A DNA stretch of 52,705 bases from Frankiales bacterium (GCA_025980465.1 JAICXJ010000020.1:1-52705); one strand, 5' to 3'. Shown: positions 10,269-18,817, numbered from the stretch's first letter. Notes: generated from the letters alone by a model not told the origin. A program made the numbers and translations.

Positions 10269-11297
10269 CTACCCGGCTGCCGTGACCAACCGTCGGCCGA
10301 GCATCGGCGGCAGATCGCGTATTGCGGCCGCGAGCGACTGCAGATCGACGTCGACCAAGGCTTGCGGCCCGTCACACAACGCCGCCCCCGGCTCGGGGTG
10401 GAGGTCGACCATCACCGCATCGGCGCCGGCGGCGATCGCGGCGCGCGCCAGCGGTACGACCAGTTCGCGCCGTCCCCCGGCATGCGACGGGTCGACGATG
10501 ACCGGCAGATGAGACAGCGAGTGCACCAGTGGCACCGCGCTGATGTCGAGGGTGTTGCGGTAGGCGGTCTCAAAGGTGCGGATCCCGCGCTCGCACAGCA
10601 CGATGTCGAGGTTGCCACGCTGCGCGATGTACTCCGCAGCCATCAACCACTCTTCGATCGTTGCGTTCATGCCGCGCTTGAGCATCACCGGCTTGCCGGC
10701 GCTGCCGGCGGCCTGCAGCAAGGCGAAGTTCTGCATGTTGCGAGTGCCGATCTGCAACATGTCGGCGTACTCACTCACCAACGGCACGTCCTGGGCGTCG
10801 ACGACCTCGGTGACGATCGGCAGGCCGGTCTTCTCGCGCGCCTTGGCCAGAATCTTCAGTCCCGCCTCACCGAGACCTTGGAACGCGTAGGGCGAGGTGC
10901 GGGGCTTGTATGCGCCGCCGCGGAGCAGAGCCGCTCCGGCGTCCTTCGCCATGCGAGCGGCCGCGATGGTCTGATCCTCGGTCTCGACGGCGCATGGCCC
11001 GGCGATCAGCGTGAAGGTATCCGGGCCGATCGGGACACCGGCGACCTTGACCGTCGATGTCTCCGGATGGTTCTCCCGGCTGACCAGCTTGTAGGCCGAG
11101 GAGATCCGGACGACGTTGTCGACACCCGGCAGTGCCTGCAGGTTCAGCGTCTCGAAGCGTTCGACGTCGCCGACGAGGCCGACGATCGTGCGGTGCACGC
11201 CGCGGCTGACGAATGCCGAGCCGCCCGCTGACTCGACCGTGCGCACCACGGCGTCGAGCTCCTCGACTGTCGCCTCCGATGTCATGACCACCACCAT
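10269..11297 (-). CDS. aroF: DAHP synthase, class I beta (Thermotoga type) with N-terminal regulatory domain
   Basis: 342 residues. It catalyses the same reaction as the class II enzyme at 6.5 kb but is unrelated in sequence. Residues 1-70 form a ferredoxin-like domain (VEELDAVVRTVESAGG, RTIVGLVGD), the usual feedback domain of this subclass. The TIM-barrel part shows IAGPCAVE, LRGGAYKPRTSPYAFQG, QIGTRNMQN, MLKRGM and DPSHAGG, which hold substrate and metal ligands. The start is preceded by CGAGGAGACGAATAGCG. Upstream lie a terminator and an aromatic leader peptide, so expression should fall when aromatic amino acids are plentiful. Confidence 0.95.
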   Translation of the reverse strand: MVVVMTSEATVEELDAVVRTVESAGGSAFVSRGVHRTIVGLVGDVERFETLNLQALPGVDNVVRISSAYKLVSRENHPETSTVKVAGVPIGPDTFTLIAGPCAVETEDQTIAAARMAKDAGAALLRGGAYKPRTSPYAFQGLGEAGLKILAKAREKTGLPIVTEVVDAQDVPLVSEYADMLQIGTRNMQNFALLQAAGSAGKPVMLKRGMNATIEEWLMAAEYIAQRGNLDIVLCERGIRTFETAYRNTLDISAVPLVHSLSHLPVIVDPSHAGGRRELVVPLARAAIAAGADAVMVDLHPEPGAALCDGPQALVDVDLQSLAAAIRDLPPMLGRRLVTAAG

Positions 11298-11333
11298 CGC
11301 TATTCGTCTCCTCGAGCGTGAGCCGTGCCCACT

Positions 11334-11364
11334 AAAAAAGGCCCCAGGGCGATTGCCCGGGGCC
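11334..11364 (-). terminator. Attenuator terminator in the aroF leader
   Basis: On the minus strand GGCCCC-GGGC pairs with GCCC-GGGGCC (one bulged base, ten base pairs, 4-nt loop) and is followed by six T. It lies 21 nt after the leader peptide stop and about 37 nt before the aroF start. This is where a ribosome-controlled transcription attenuator should sit. A competing antiterminator could involve CCGGG within the leader codons, but that pairing is short and not secure. Confidence 0.85.
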
Positions 11365-11384
11365 GTCGATGCGGAGTGCGCGTG

Positions 11385-11477
11385 CTACTCCACCCGATCG
11401 AGCATCAGCCCGGACCCGGTGTAATAGCTAAAGAACCAGCACGTCACGAGGTGGATGCTACCGGAAAGGCGCGACAT
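11385..11477 (-). CDS. Leader peptide of the aroF attenuator
   Basis: A 30-codon frame ending TAG whose middle reads Cys-Trp-Phe-Phe-Ser-Tyr-Tyr (codons 13-19). All three aromatic amino acids, the end products of the pathway, occur within six codons. Stalling there under aromatic starvation would change folding of the downstream terminator at 11334-11364. Starts are possible at ATG 11483, ATG 11477 (GAGAG 6 nt upstream) or GTG 11447, and all share the aromatic run. The rest of the 327-bp spacer up to 11624 shows no convincing promoter on the minus strand. On the plus strand TAATCT (11539-11544) may serve the next gene. Confidence 0.8.
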   Translation of the reverse strand: MSRLSGSIHLVTCWFFSYYTGSGLMLDRVE

Positions 11478-11624
11478 CTGCATCTCTCAGCCGCAACTGA
11501 CCGCGTTTCCTCAGGTGCCGTCCTCGCTCAACTCTCGCTAATCTGACTGCGCTGGAGCCAGCAGGTGGACGCGGGAGCCTGACAGCGGGCGTTCCGGGTA
11601 CCACCCCGATCCGAGGGGCCGACC

Positions 11625-12059
11625 ATGCCGAGCGACGCCACCATTGCCGACGCGTTTGCCGCCACGGACCTGTTCGCGTCGCTCGACCAGCGGACCATCA
11701 AGCGGCTCGCGACGGCCGCCAAGAAGATCGAACATGCGGCCGGGCGAGAGATCACGACGCAGGGTGAGGGTGCGGTCGGTTTCCACCTCATCCTGTCGGG
11801 TTCCGCCACCGTCACAGTGAATGGCGAGGAGACCGGACGGATCGGGCCCGGCGACTACTTCGGCGAGATCTCGCTCATCGACGGCAAGCCGCGGACCGCC
11901 ACGATCGTCACGGATACCGACATGACGACCGCGGCGATCACGGCCTGGCAGTTCCGGCCGATGCTCGACGAGGTTCCGGATCTGGCAAGGGCGCTGCTGC
12001 TGGTGATGTGTGAGCGGGTGCGCAAGGCCCAAGCCAAAGCCATCGTCATGGCACCCTGA
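11625..12059 (+). CDS. Cyclic nucleotide-binding domain protein
   Basis: 144 residues made almost only of a cNMP-binding (CRP-type) beta-roll. The phosphate-binding cassette reads GDYFGEISLIDGKPRTATI (about residues 86-104) with the Gly-Glu and Arg-Thr-Ala residues that contact cAMP or cGMP. No helix-turn-helix, kinase or cyclase part follows, so it is a stand-alone sensor rather than a transcription factor. The start is preceded by GAGGGGCCGACC. It lies alone between aroF (divergent) and the EamA transporter (convergent). Partner unknown. Confidence 0.85.
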   Translation: MPSDATIADAFAATDLFASLDQRTIKRLATAAKKIEHAAGREITTQGEGAVGFHLILSGSATVTVNGEETGRIGPGDYFGEISLIDGKPRTATIVTDTDMTTAAITAWQFRPMLDEVPDLARALLLVMCERVRKAQAKAIVMAP

Positions 12060-12068
12060 CGATTCACC

Positions 12069-12953
12069 TCACTCGAACCGCGCGACGTCGCCGTCCTTCG
12101 CCTGCCGAGGCCCGAGCTCAACGGCGTACATCGCGACCAACACGAGGCCGGCGCCGGCGAGGACTCGGCCGTCCAGCGAGTCGCCCCCGATTGCCACTCC
12201 GAAGACGCCGGCGAAAACCGGCTCCATCGTCATGACGACCGCGGCGCGGGTGGGCGCGAGATGTGCCTGGGCCCAGGTCTGCACGAAGAACGCCAGCGCG
12301 GTTGCCGCGAGCGCAGTGAGCAGCACCGCGCCCCAGACCCCGTAGTCCGGCGGGGGAGCGAGCGAGGCCGGCGCGGCGATCACCATCGAGATGGCGGCGA
12401 CGGTCGTGAGCTGTACGACGGCCAATCCGGCCGCGTTGTATGACGACGACCATTCGCCCAATCCCACGATGTGCAGCGCGAACGCAACGGCGCAGAGCAA
12501 GGTGATCGCCTCGCCGCTGCCGACCGAGAGACCGCGGAGTGAGATGAGGGCAAGGCCGGCAGTGGCCAGGGCCACCGCACACCAGGCCATGACGGTGATC
12601 CGGCTGCGGAGGATCACGCAGGCGCACAGCGGGGTGAAGACGACGAACAATCCGGTGATGAACCCGGAGATCGACGCCGGGGTGTGCTGGAGCCCGAACG
12701 TCTGCGCGACGTACCCGGCGCACAGGGCCAACCCGAGTACGACGCCGGCGACGTGCCCGCGTCTGCCCAGCGTCGTGACCGCCCGCGGCCGGACCAGCGT
12801 GGTCGCGAGAGCGGCGATCGCGAAACGCCAGGCCAGGAAATCCATCACCGGCATCCGCTCGACCGCATGCTTCACGACGACGAACGTCGATCCCCAGACC
12901 GCGGTGACGCCAACTAACGACGCGGTTGCCGCCGTCGTCCGCGTCAGTCTCAT
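12069..12953 (-). CDS. EamA/DMT-family transporter
   Basis: 294 residues with about ten hydrophobic helices in two repeats, as in drug/metabolite transporters. The first repeat starts TAATASLVGVTAVWGSTFVVVKHA and FLAWRFAIAALATTLVRP, typical of EamA. The second starts VGLGEWSSSYNA and ends near EPVFAGVFGVAIGGD. It is an inner-membrane exporter or importer of a small metabolite, substrate unknown. The start codon overlaps the stop of the endonuclease IV gene by 4 bp, so both are one operon. Confidence 0.88.
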   Translation of the reverse strand: MRLTRTTAATASLVGVTAVWGSTFVVVKHAVERMPVMDFLAWRFAIAALATTLVRPRAVTTLGRRGHVAGVVLGLALCAGYVAQTFGLQHTPASISGFITGLFVVFTPLCACVILRSRITVMAWCAVALATAGLALISLRGLSVGSGEAITLLCAVAFALHIVGLGEWSSSYNAAGLAVVQLTTVAAISMVIAAPASLAPPPDYGVWGAVLLTALAATALAFFVQTWAQAHLAPTRAAVVMTMEPVFAGVFGVAIGGDSLDGRVLAGAGLVLVAMYAVELGPRQAKDGDVARFE

Positions 12954-13819
12954 CGGTCACGGTCGCGAAGGGTCTTGAGCAGCGTGAGGTCGTGACGCTG
13001 CTCATCGAGCCCGCCGGGCGTTTCCACGATCACGGGCACGCTGTTGGTAGCAGGGTGGCGAAACAGCTCGGCGAACGGCTCGGTGCCGATGGTGCCGGTC
13101 CCGACCCTCGCGTGCCGATCGCGGCGTGACCCGAGTGGGTCCTTGCTGTCGTTCGCGTGGATCAGTTTCAGTCGGCCGCGGCCGACCGTCTTCACCAGCG
13201 CGTTCAACGTCGTACGTACGCCGCCCGGCTTGGCGAGGTCATGGCCGGCTGCGTATGCGTGGCAGGTGTCGAGGCAGACGCCGAGTCGGGGATGGTGCCC
13301 GAGCACGGCGAACAGCGGTCCCAGGTCGGCCACCGTTGCGGCGACCGGCGCGCCGCCACCGGCGGTCGGCTCGACGAGAAGGTCGGGCGCGTTGTCGGCG
13401 AGCGAGTCGAGCAATGGCAGCAGCAGCTCGCGCGTCTCGGTGAGCGCGCTGTCGAAGTTCGCCGAGTGGATCGCCGCTCCGGCGTGCAGCACGACGCCAC
13501 GGGCACCGAGGCGGCTGCCGCGCTCGATCGAGTGACGAAGCGCAGCGACCGACTTCGTGCGGGTAGCGAGGGTGGGCGACGCGAGGTTGACCAGGTACGG
13601 CGCGTGTATGAACACCGGCACCCGACGTTCCATGCAGGCCTCGGCGAACGCCGCGTCGGCAACCAGGGCCGGCCGGGGGATGGCCCAACCGCGTGGGTTG
13701 GACGCGAACAGCTGAATTGCCTCGGCTCCGACTCGCTCGGCGTATGTGAGCCCCGATGGGCTGCCCGACATCAGCAGGTGAATTCCGACCGGCGACGGCT
13801 TTCGGGGCGGCACCCGCAC
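12950..13819 (-). CDS. nfo: Endonuclease IV (AP endonuclease)
   Basis: 289 residues, a TIM-barrel Zn enzyme that cuts DNA 5' to abasic sites in base excision repair. Metal and active-site motifs are present: FIHAPYLVN, VVLHAG, LLVEPTAGGG, CLDTCHAYAAGHD, LIHANDSKDPLGSRRDRHA (residues about 215-233) and VIVETPGG. Start choice is loose: GTG 13819 gives MRVPPRKPSPVGIHLLMSG, and GTG 13813 is also possible. It is the first gene of an operon with the EamA transporter. Confidence 0.93.
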   Translation of the reverse strand: MRVPPRKPSPVGIHLLMSGSPSGLTYAERVGAEAIQLFASNPRGWAIPRPALVADAAFAEACMERRVPVFIHAPYLVNLASPTLATRTKSVAALRHSIERGSRLGARGVVLHAGAAIHSANFDSALTETRELLLPLLDSLADNAPDLLVEPTAGGGAPVAATVADLGPLFAVLGHHPRLGVCLDTCHAYAAGHDLAKPGGVRTTLNALVKTVGRGRLKLIHANDSKDPLGSRRDRHARVGTGTIGTEPFAELFRHPATNSVPVIVETPGGLDEQRHDLTLLKTLRDRDR

Positions 13820-13891
13820 AGTCCTACCCGACTCGGACGGCCGGCTTTCGACCGGGCCCGCCGCAGCTGCACCGCGGCGGTGATCTCGCGG

Positions 13892-15769
13892 CTAGTAGTA
13901 GTCGATCTCGATCGACGTGCCCCTTGGCTGCGGGGTCGTCGGCGTCTCGCGGAACACGGTGCCGGGGCCGCCCGGGGCGAACTGGTTCGGTTTCGGGTTG
14001 AAGCCGGCGCTCTTGAGGGTCCTGATCGCGTTGCCCAGCGACTGACCGGTGACCTCCGGTACGGGCACCAGTCGCGGTCCCTTCGACACGACCAAGGTGA
14101 CGGTGTCGCCCTGGTGGGCGGCCTGGCCGCCGCCCGGATGGCTGCTGATCACCGATCCGTTGGGCACGGCCGAGCTGTAGTGCTGCACCGTCGCAACCCG
14201 AAGGCCGAGCGCAGTCAGCTCGGCGGAAGCGTTTTGCTCCGGTGCGCCGTTGAGGTCGGTGGGAATCCTGACCGGCGCTGGCCCGCGGCTCACCCGCAGC
14301 ACAACGCTGCTGCCTTCGGCAACATCGCTGCCGGCGTGGGGGAGCGTGCCGACCACGTGACCCTTCGACACCGAGGTGCTGTAGACGTCGTGTTGGCTCG
14401 ACACCGAGATGTGCAGGTCCTTCAACGCGTTGGTGACCTCTGACACCGACTGCCCGTGGTACGACGGCAGGGTGTGATGAATCGGACCGAGTGACACCGA
14501 GATCGTCACGGTCTCGCCGTTGCTGACTCGCGCACCGCCGGAGGGGGTTTCGCTGGCGACTTCTCCGGCGGGGTACTTGATGCTGTGGATCGCGGGCCCG
14601 AGCCGCACGTGGAGCCCGGCGTGGCGCAGGGTGGCTGTCGCGTCGGCCTGGCTCTTGCCCACGACCCGCGGCGCGTGGGTGTAGCGACCGACAGCGAAGT
14701 ACCACCCGAGCACGGCGGCCGCGACGAAGACGACCACCGCGACGAGCGACGCAATCCAGGGCCCACGGCGGCGCCGGAGCAGCCGGATGCCTGCGGCGGG
14801 AGTTGTCACCGAGTCGCCGGCCCCGCCGGCGAGCGCTTGCGTCACATCACTCGGGTGGCTCGCCGGGTCGGACAGTCGGGTCGTGGTTGCCACCGGCAAC
14901 GCGGGAACGGCGGCGTGCATGCCGAGCCGATCACGAACGTCGATGAGCGACGCGTGCAGCTCGCCGGCATCGGCAGGACGCTGCTGCGGGTCGCGCGAGG
15001 TCGCCCAGGTGACCAGGGCATCGACCTGCGGCGGGATCCCGCTGGCTCTCGTGCTGGGAGCGGGGATGTCCTCGTTTGCGTGCCGATGCAGGACGGCGTA
15101 GGCGCTGTCGCCCTCGAACGGCGTGCTTCCGGTCAGCAGTTCGAAGAACACGACGCCGGCCGAGTAGACGTCGGAGCGGGCGTCGGCGGTGCCATGCTCG
15201 AACTGCTCCGGCGCGAGGTAGGCGGCGGTGCCGAGCAGGACGCTGCCGGTGGTTGTCACGGTGCTTCCGGCGATAGCGCGGGCCAGGCCGAAGTCGGCCA
15301 CCTTCACCCGGCCATCAGTGGTGAGCAGGACGTTCTCCGGCTTGACATCGCGGTGGATCAGGCCGGCCGAATGGGCGGCGGCCAGAGCGGCGAGGACATG
15401 GTCCATCACGGTGAGCGCCTCGCCGATGCCCAGCCGGCCGCGGTCGCGGATCACCTGGCGGAGGTTGGCTCCGGGCACGTACTCCATGACGAGGAACGGG
15501 CGGCCACCGTCGATCCCTTGGTCGTAGACGGCGACCACGCTCGGGTTGGACAGCCGGGCAGCGGCACGCGCCTCACGCTCGAAGCGAGCCAGCGTCTCGC
15601 GGTCCTCGGCGAGGTGCGCATGAAGGATTTTGACCGCGACCCGGCGTTCGAGCCGGGTGTCGGTAGCGAGGTAGACCGACGCCATTCCGCCGTGCGCAAT
15701 GAACGCTTCGATGGCGTATCGGCCGTCGATGAGCCGACCGACCAAGGGGTCGCTCAGCTTGGTATCCAT
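13892..15769 (-). CDS. PASTA-domain serine/threonine protein kinase (PknL/PknB type)
   Basis: 625 residues. A kinase domain (residues ~12-275) has GGMASVY, the VAVKIL lysine, HRDVKPENV and ADFGLARA. A transmembrane helix follows near residue 335 (WIASLVAVVVFVAAAVLGWY). Four extracellular PASTA repeats end the protein. It should sense peptidoglycan fragments and phosphorylate cytoplasmic targets. Its place near the class II DAHP synthase and an Rv2175c-type gene matches mycobacterial pknL. M. tuberculosis PknL lacks PASTA repeats, as I recall, so this is a fuller form. TAAACT ends 7 nt before the ATG at 15769, favouring MDTKLSDPLV as start; ATG 15775 is the alternative. Confidence 0.9.
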   Translation of the reverse strand: MDTKLSDPLVGRLIDGRYAIEAFIAHGGMASVYLATDTRLERRVAVKILHAHLAEDRETLARFEREARAAARLSNPSVVAVYDQGIDGGRPFLVMEYVPGANLRQVIRDRGRLGIGEALTVMDHVLAALAAAHSAGLIHRDVKPENVLLTTDGRVKVADFGLARAIAGSTVTTTGSVLLGTAAYLAPEQFEHGTADARSDVYSAGVVFFELLTGSTPFEGDSAYAVLHRHANEDIPAPSTRASGIPPQVDALVTWATSRDPQQRPADAGELHASLIDVRDRLGMHAAVPALPVATTTRLSDPASHPSDVTQALAGGAGDSVTTPAAGIRLLRRRRGPWIASLVAVVVFVAAAVLGWYFAVGRYTHAPRVVGKSQADATATLRHAGLHVRLGPAIHSIKYPAGEVASETPSGGARVSNGETVTISVSLGPIHHTLPSYHGQSVSEVTNALKDLHISVSSQHDVYSTSVSKGHVVGTLPHAGSDVAEGSSVVLRVSRGPAPVRIPTDLNGAPEQNASAELTALGLRVATVQHYSSAVPNGSVISSHPGGGQAAHQGDTVTLVVSKGPRLVPVPEVTGQSLGNAIRTLKSAGFNPKPNQFAPGGPGTVFRETPTTPQPRGTSIEIDYY

Positions 15770-15776
15770 CAGCATG

Positions 15777-15782
15777 AGTTTA
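15777..15782 (-). promoter_or_regulatory. Putative -10 element of the PASTA kinase gene
   Basis: TAAACT on the minus strand ends 7 nt before the ATG at 15769. There is no ribosome-binding site, so a leaderless mRNA is likely. No good -35 was found. Confidence 0.4.
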
Positions 15783-15895
15783 GGTGCCTCGGCTGAGGCT
15801 GCCGTTCAGGCTGCACGGCCTGTCTCTCAACCACTTCTGTCGCCTCGCGGCGGCGAGCCGGTCATCGCGCCATCCCCTCCCTGACCCGGTCGAGC

Positions 15896-16831
15896 TCAGT
15901 AGCGGCTGCGCAGCGCCATCACGTCGGCGACGTAGGTCTTCGTCGAGGCGTACATGCCGTGGTCTCGAACCGACTGCAACCCCTGGTAGTAACCCGCCAC
16001 CGCCTGTCGGGTCGAGCGTGCCTCGTGGGTCAGCACCGACAACAGAGCGACGCCGGCGGTGATGTTGTCGCGGGCTTTGAACAGGTCGAGCGGGCGGTGC
16101 ACGACATCGTTGGCGATGAACTGACCGGTGTAGCGCATCACCTGCATGGCGCCGATGGCATCGACCGGCGAGACCTCTCGCATGTTGAACCCTGACTCCT
16201 GCCACGACACCGCCAGTGCCAGCCGTGGATCGAGCCGCCACCGGGCCGAGATGGACCGGATCAGCGCGATGACACGCTGCTGCGACGGTTCGTGGTGGTG
16301 GGCGAGGACCACGCGATCGTGCCGAGCCGCTGCAGTTGCCGTGGACCCGACCGGCCCGGTGCCGGTGTGATGTACCCGCACCTTGTGAGGGATGGCAAGC
16401 CGCTCGCCGAGTACGACGACCAGCGACGACGGGAGATGATTCCTCCGGACGATCGTCATCGGCTTCACGTGATAGCGCGCGGCGATGCCGTAAAGCGTGT
16501 CGCCGGGCACGACGGTGTGGTGCCTGATGACGGTCCGGTAGCCGCCATGACCGTGTGACTGGCCGCCGTGGCCGGGGATTCGTAATGCCTGACCGACGTA
16601 GATCAGGTCGCCGTTGCCCGGCAGATGGTTGAGCGCGACCAGCCGGGCGACCGTGGTGTGGTAGCGGGCCGCGATCGCCGACAGGGTGTCGCCGCGGTGG
16701 ATCGTGATGACCGTCGACCCTCCGGCGGAGGCGGTGAGCGCAGCCGCCAGCGCGATCGGGACAGCGAGCATCCGCCAGCGCCAGAGGGCGGCGGCCCACC
16801 GGTGCCCGTGGCTGAGGGCGGGTGGGGTCAT
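15896..16831 (-). CDS. Secreted LysM-transglycosylase (SLT) peptidoglycan hydrolase
   Basis: 311 residues. The N-terminus holds a signal-anchor stretch (WRMLAVPIALAAALTASAGG). Two LysM modules follow (IHRGDTLSAIAARYHTTVAR and VVPGDTLYGIAARYHVKPMT). After a His/Thr-rich linker comes an SLT domain with the catalytic glutamate in SWQESGFN and the GAMQVM, GVALL and VAGYYQGL motifs. It should bind and cleave peptidoglycan glycan strands outside the membrane. AGGAG lies before the ATG inside a small hairpin (CACAG-GAG-CTGTG). It lies upstream of the PASTA kinase on the same strand. Confidence 0.9.
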   Translation of the reverse strand: MTPPALSHGHRWAAALWRWRMLAVPIALAAALTASAGGSTVITIHRGDTLSAIAARYHTTVARLVALNHLPGNGDLIYVGQALRIPGHGGQSHGHGGYRTVIRHHTVVPGDTLYGIAARYHVKPMTIVRRNHLPSSLVVVLGERLAIPHKVRVHHTGTGPVGSTATAAARHDRVVLAHHHEPSQQRVIALIRSISARWRLDPRLALAVSWQESGFNMREVSPVDAIGAMQVMRYTGQFIANDVVHRPLDLFKARDNITAGVALLSVLTHEARSTRQAVAGYYQGLQSVRDHGMYASTKTYVADVMALRSRY

Positions 16832-16873
16832 GGCACAGCTCCTGTGGGGAAGCGGACAAACGACGCGCCGTAA

Positions 16874-16903
16874 ACCCTAGTGCGTGTGTGACGCCTGTGA
16901 CAA
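16874..16903 (-). promoter_or_regulatory. Sigma-70-type promoter of the LysM-SLT gene
   Basis: On the minus strand TTGTCA (16903-16898) and TAGGGT (16879-16874) are 18 bp apart. Transcription would start near 16867, giving a leader of about 36 nt that contains CTTCCCC (16852-16846) and the ribosome-binding site. Confidence 0.6.
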
Positions 16904-16934
16904 GTGATGCTCATGTTACGATTGGGAATTTGGC

Positions 16935-16960
16935 TGTCGCGATCTGACACGATCGCGACA
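16935..16960. repeat. Perfect 10-bp inverted repeat abutting a start codon
   Basis: TGTCGCGATC (16935-16944) and GATCGCGACA (16951-16960) flank a 6-bp spacer. The right arm ends on the A of the dehydrogenase ATG. It could be a repressor operator or an mRNA hairpin that controls the start. Confidence 0.75.
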
Positions 16961-17958
16961 TGGCCGCACCGTGGACCCTCCTTGCGCTCCCCCCACTCGA
17001 CAGTGGGCTGCTCGCGTCGCTGTTCGCCGGCATACCGGTCGACGTGCAGGTCCCAAGCGAGCGCACGCCACAGGCCGCACTGGCGGCGGCGGCGGGCGCC
17101 GACATCATGCTTGGCGACTGGACCGGCGCCTGCGCGGTGACGGCGGAGCTCGTCGCCGCCGCGCCCCGGCTGGTGTTCGTCCAGCAGCCCAGCGTCGGTG
17201 TCGACTCGGTGGACGTCGATGCCTGCACCGCGGCGGGAGTGACGCTGTGCAACGCCGGAGACACCAACGCGGTCAGCGTCGCGGAGTGGTGCGTCGGCGC
17301 GACCTTTGCCACCCTGCGGTCGTTGGCCTTCGGTGACCGTGAGGTCCGAGACGGTCGCTGGCCGCAGCTGGAGCTGGCGAACCGCGGCGGCGGTGAGCTC
17401 AGCGGCCGACGGGTGGGAATCGTCGGGATGGGTGCGATCGGCCGGGAATGCGCTATCCGCTATTCGGCACTTGGCTGTGACGTCGCGCATTGGAGCCGCA
17501 CTCGACGAGAGCCGGCGAACGCCGGCGGAGCGCGCTGGCTGGAGTTCGACGATCTGCTGCGCCACTCCGAGGTGCTCGTGGTGGTGATCGCGCTGGCGGC
17601 TTCGACGCGTGGCCTGATCGGCAGCGAGCAGCTGGCGATGCTGCCTCCCGATGCCTATCTCGTTGACGCCGCGCGCGGCGGTGTCGTCGACGAGACCGCG
17701 TTGCTCGCGGCAGTCTCGTCCGGTGCCATGGCGGGAGCGGCGCTCGACGTCTTCGAGACCGAACCGCTCCCGCAAGGGTCACCGCTGCGTGCCGAGGACC
17801 GGATCCTGCTCTCTCCGCACTCTGCCGGCGCGACGCGGCAAGCCCAGGCGCGGCTCATCGGGGCCGTCGTCGACAACATCCGGCGCGCTGTCGGCGGCGA
17901 GCCGGTCAACTACGTGGTGAACGGCCTCGGTCCGGTTATCCGGCGCCGGGAAGCATGA
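16960..17958 (+). CDS. D-isomer-specific 2-hydroxyacid dehydrogenase
   Basis: 332 residues, a NAD(P)-dependent oxidoreductase of the D-2-hydroxyacid dehydrogenase family. The dinucleotide-binding motif is GIVGMGAIGRECA (about residues 152-164). Catalytic Arg is in VDAARGGVVDE, Glu in ALDVFETEPLP and His in LSPHSAGAT. The substrate (glyoxylate, hydroxypyruvate, phosphoglycerate or other) cannot be told from the motifs. It lacks the ACT/intervening domains of long SerA. The start lies inside an inverted repeat and no ribosome-binding site is evident. Its end overlaps the convergent Rieske gene by 23 bp. Confidence 0.88.
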   Translation: MAAPWTLLALPPLDSGLLASLFAGIPVDVQVPSERTPQAALAAAAGADIMLGDWTGACAVTAELVAAAPRLVFVQQPSVGVDSVDVDACTAAGVTLCNAGDTNAVSVAEWCVGATFATLRSLAFGDREVRDGRWPQLELANRGGGELSGRRVGIVGMGAIGRECAIRYSALGCDVAHWSRTRREPANAGGARWLEFDDLLRHSEVLVVVIALAASTRGLIGSEQLAMLPPDAYLVDAARGGVVDETALLAAVSSGAMAGAALDVFETEPLPQGSPLRAEDRILLSPHSAGATRQAQARLIGAVVDNIRRAVGGEPVNYVVNGLGPVIRRREA

Positions 17959-18817
17959 CGCTCACCACGCCGTCGGCGAGGCGCGTCTCGAAGCGGGGCA
18001 TCGGGGCCGTCGCCGGTCCTCGCACCACAGCGCCGTCGGCGAGCTGGAATGTCGAGCCGTGCCAGGGGCAGACAACGCAGCCCTGACCCGCATGGGCCCG
18101 GAAACTTCCCTCCGACAGCGGAGCGCCGAGATGCGAGCAGGTGTCGGCGAGAACGTCGACGTGGTTGCCCCGGCGGACGACGAGAAGCGCGACGCCGCTG
18201 ACGGTGCGTCGTTGCAGTTCGCCGTCCGGCAGATCGTCCAGCGGCGCGAGACGTTGCCAGCCCTCGGGGAAGTCGTGGGCGACGTTTTCGGCGTGGTTGA
18301 CTCCGGCGCTCTGCCGATATGACAGGTGCCCGCCCAGGTAGCCACCGACGGTGATGAACGACAGGCCCAGATATGACCAGACCCTTCCGCGCATCGTGTT
18401 GCCGCCGGCGCGGGCCGCGAGCGACGCGACGTAGCAGCTGAAGCCGGTCGCGACCGCGGTCGCATGCACGAGCCCCACTCGTTGCTGCTGCTCGTGCAGC
18501 TCCGACCAGTCCGCCCACCCGGCGGCAATCGTCGGCACGTAGCCGACGCAACCGGCTGCGATCAGCGTCGAGGCGACCCGGTTCGTCCGGGGGAGCAGGT
18601 CGAGTACGGCAGCTGCGGTCCAGGTGCCGATCGGGATGTCGGTCAGCGGCGGGTGCAGCGGGTGGCCCAGCCACACACCGTGCAGTGCGTCCCGAACCCT
18701 GCCCGGCCTCAGCGCCCGCCGCACCACTTTCCGAACCGCGGCGACAACCGGGTCGAGCGTGCCGGCATTCTCGAGTCGGTCGACTGCCCCGGTGACGGTG
18801 CTGGCACTGCCAGGCAT
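17936..18817 (-). CDS. DUF2231 membrane protein fused to a Rieske [2Fe-2S] domain
   Basis: 293 residues from ATG 18817, which follows GAGGAG at good spacing; the frame extends to 18871 without a better start. Residues ~50-185 form a DUF2231 four-helix membrane module (LHGVWLGHPLHPPLTDIPIG). Residues ~195-290 form a Rieske domain with CSHLGAPL and CVVCPWHGSTF, supplying the two Cys and two His cluster ligands. It probably passes electrons at the membrane; the partner is unknown. Such fusions are common in actinomycetes. Confidence 0.88.
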   Translation of the reverse strand: MPGSASTVTGAVDRLENAGTLDPVVAAVRKVVRRALRPGRVRDALHGVWLGHPLHPPLTDIPIGTWTAAAVLDLLPRTNRVASTLIAAGCVGYVPTIAAGWADWSELHEQQQRVGLVHATAVATGFSCYVASLAARAGGNTMRGRVWSYLGLSFITVGGYLGGHLSYRQSAGVNHAENVAHDFPEGWQRLAPLDDLPDGELQRRTVSGVALLVVRRGNHVDVLADTCSHLGAPLSEGSFRAHAGQGCVVCPWHGSTFQLADGAVVRGPATAPMPRFETRLADGVVSVMLPGAG

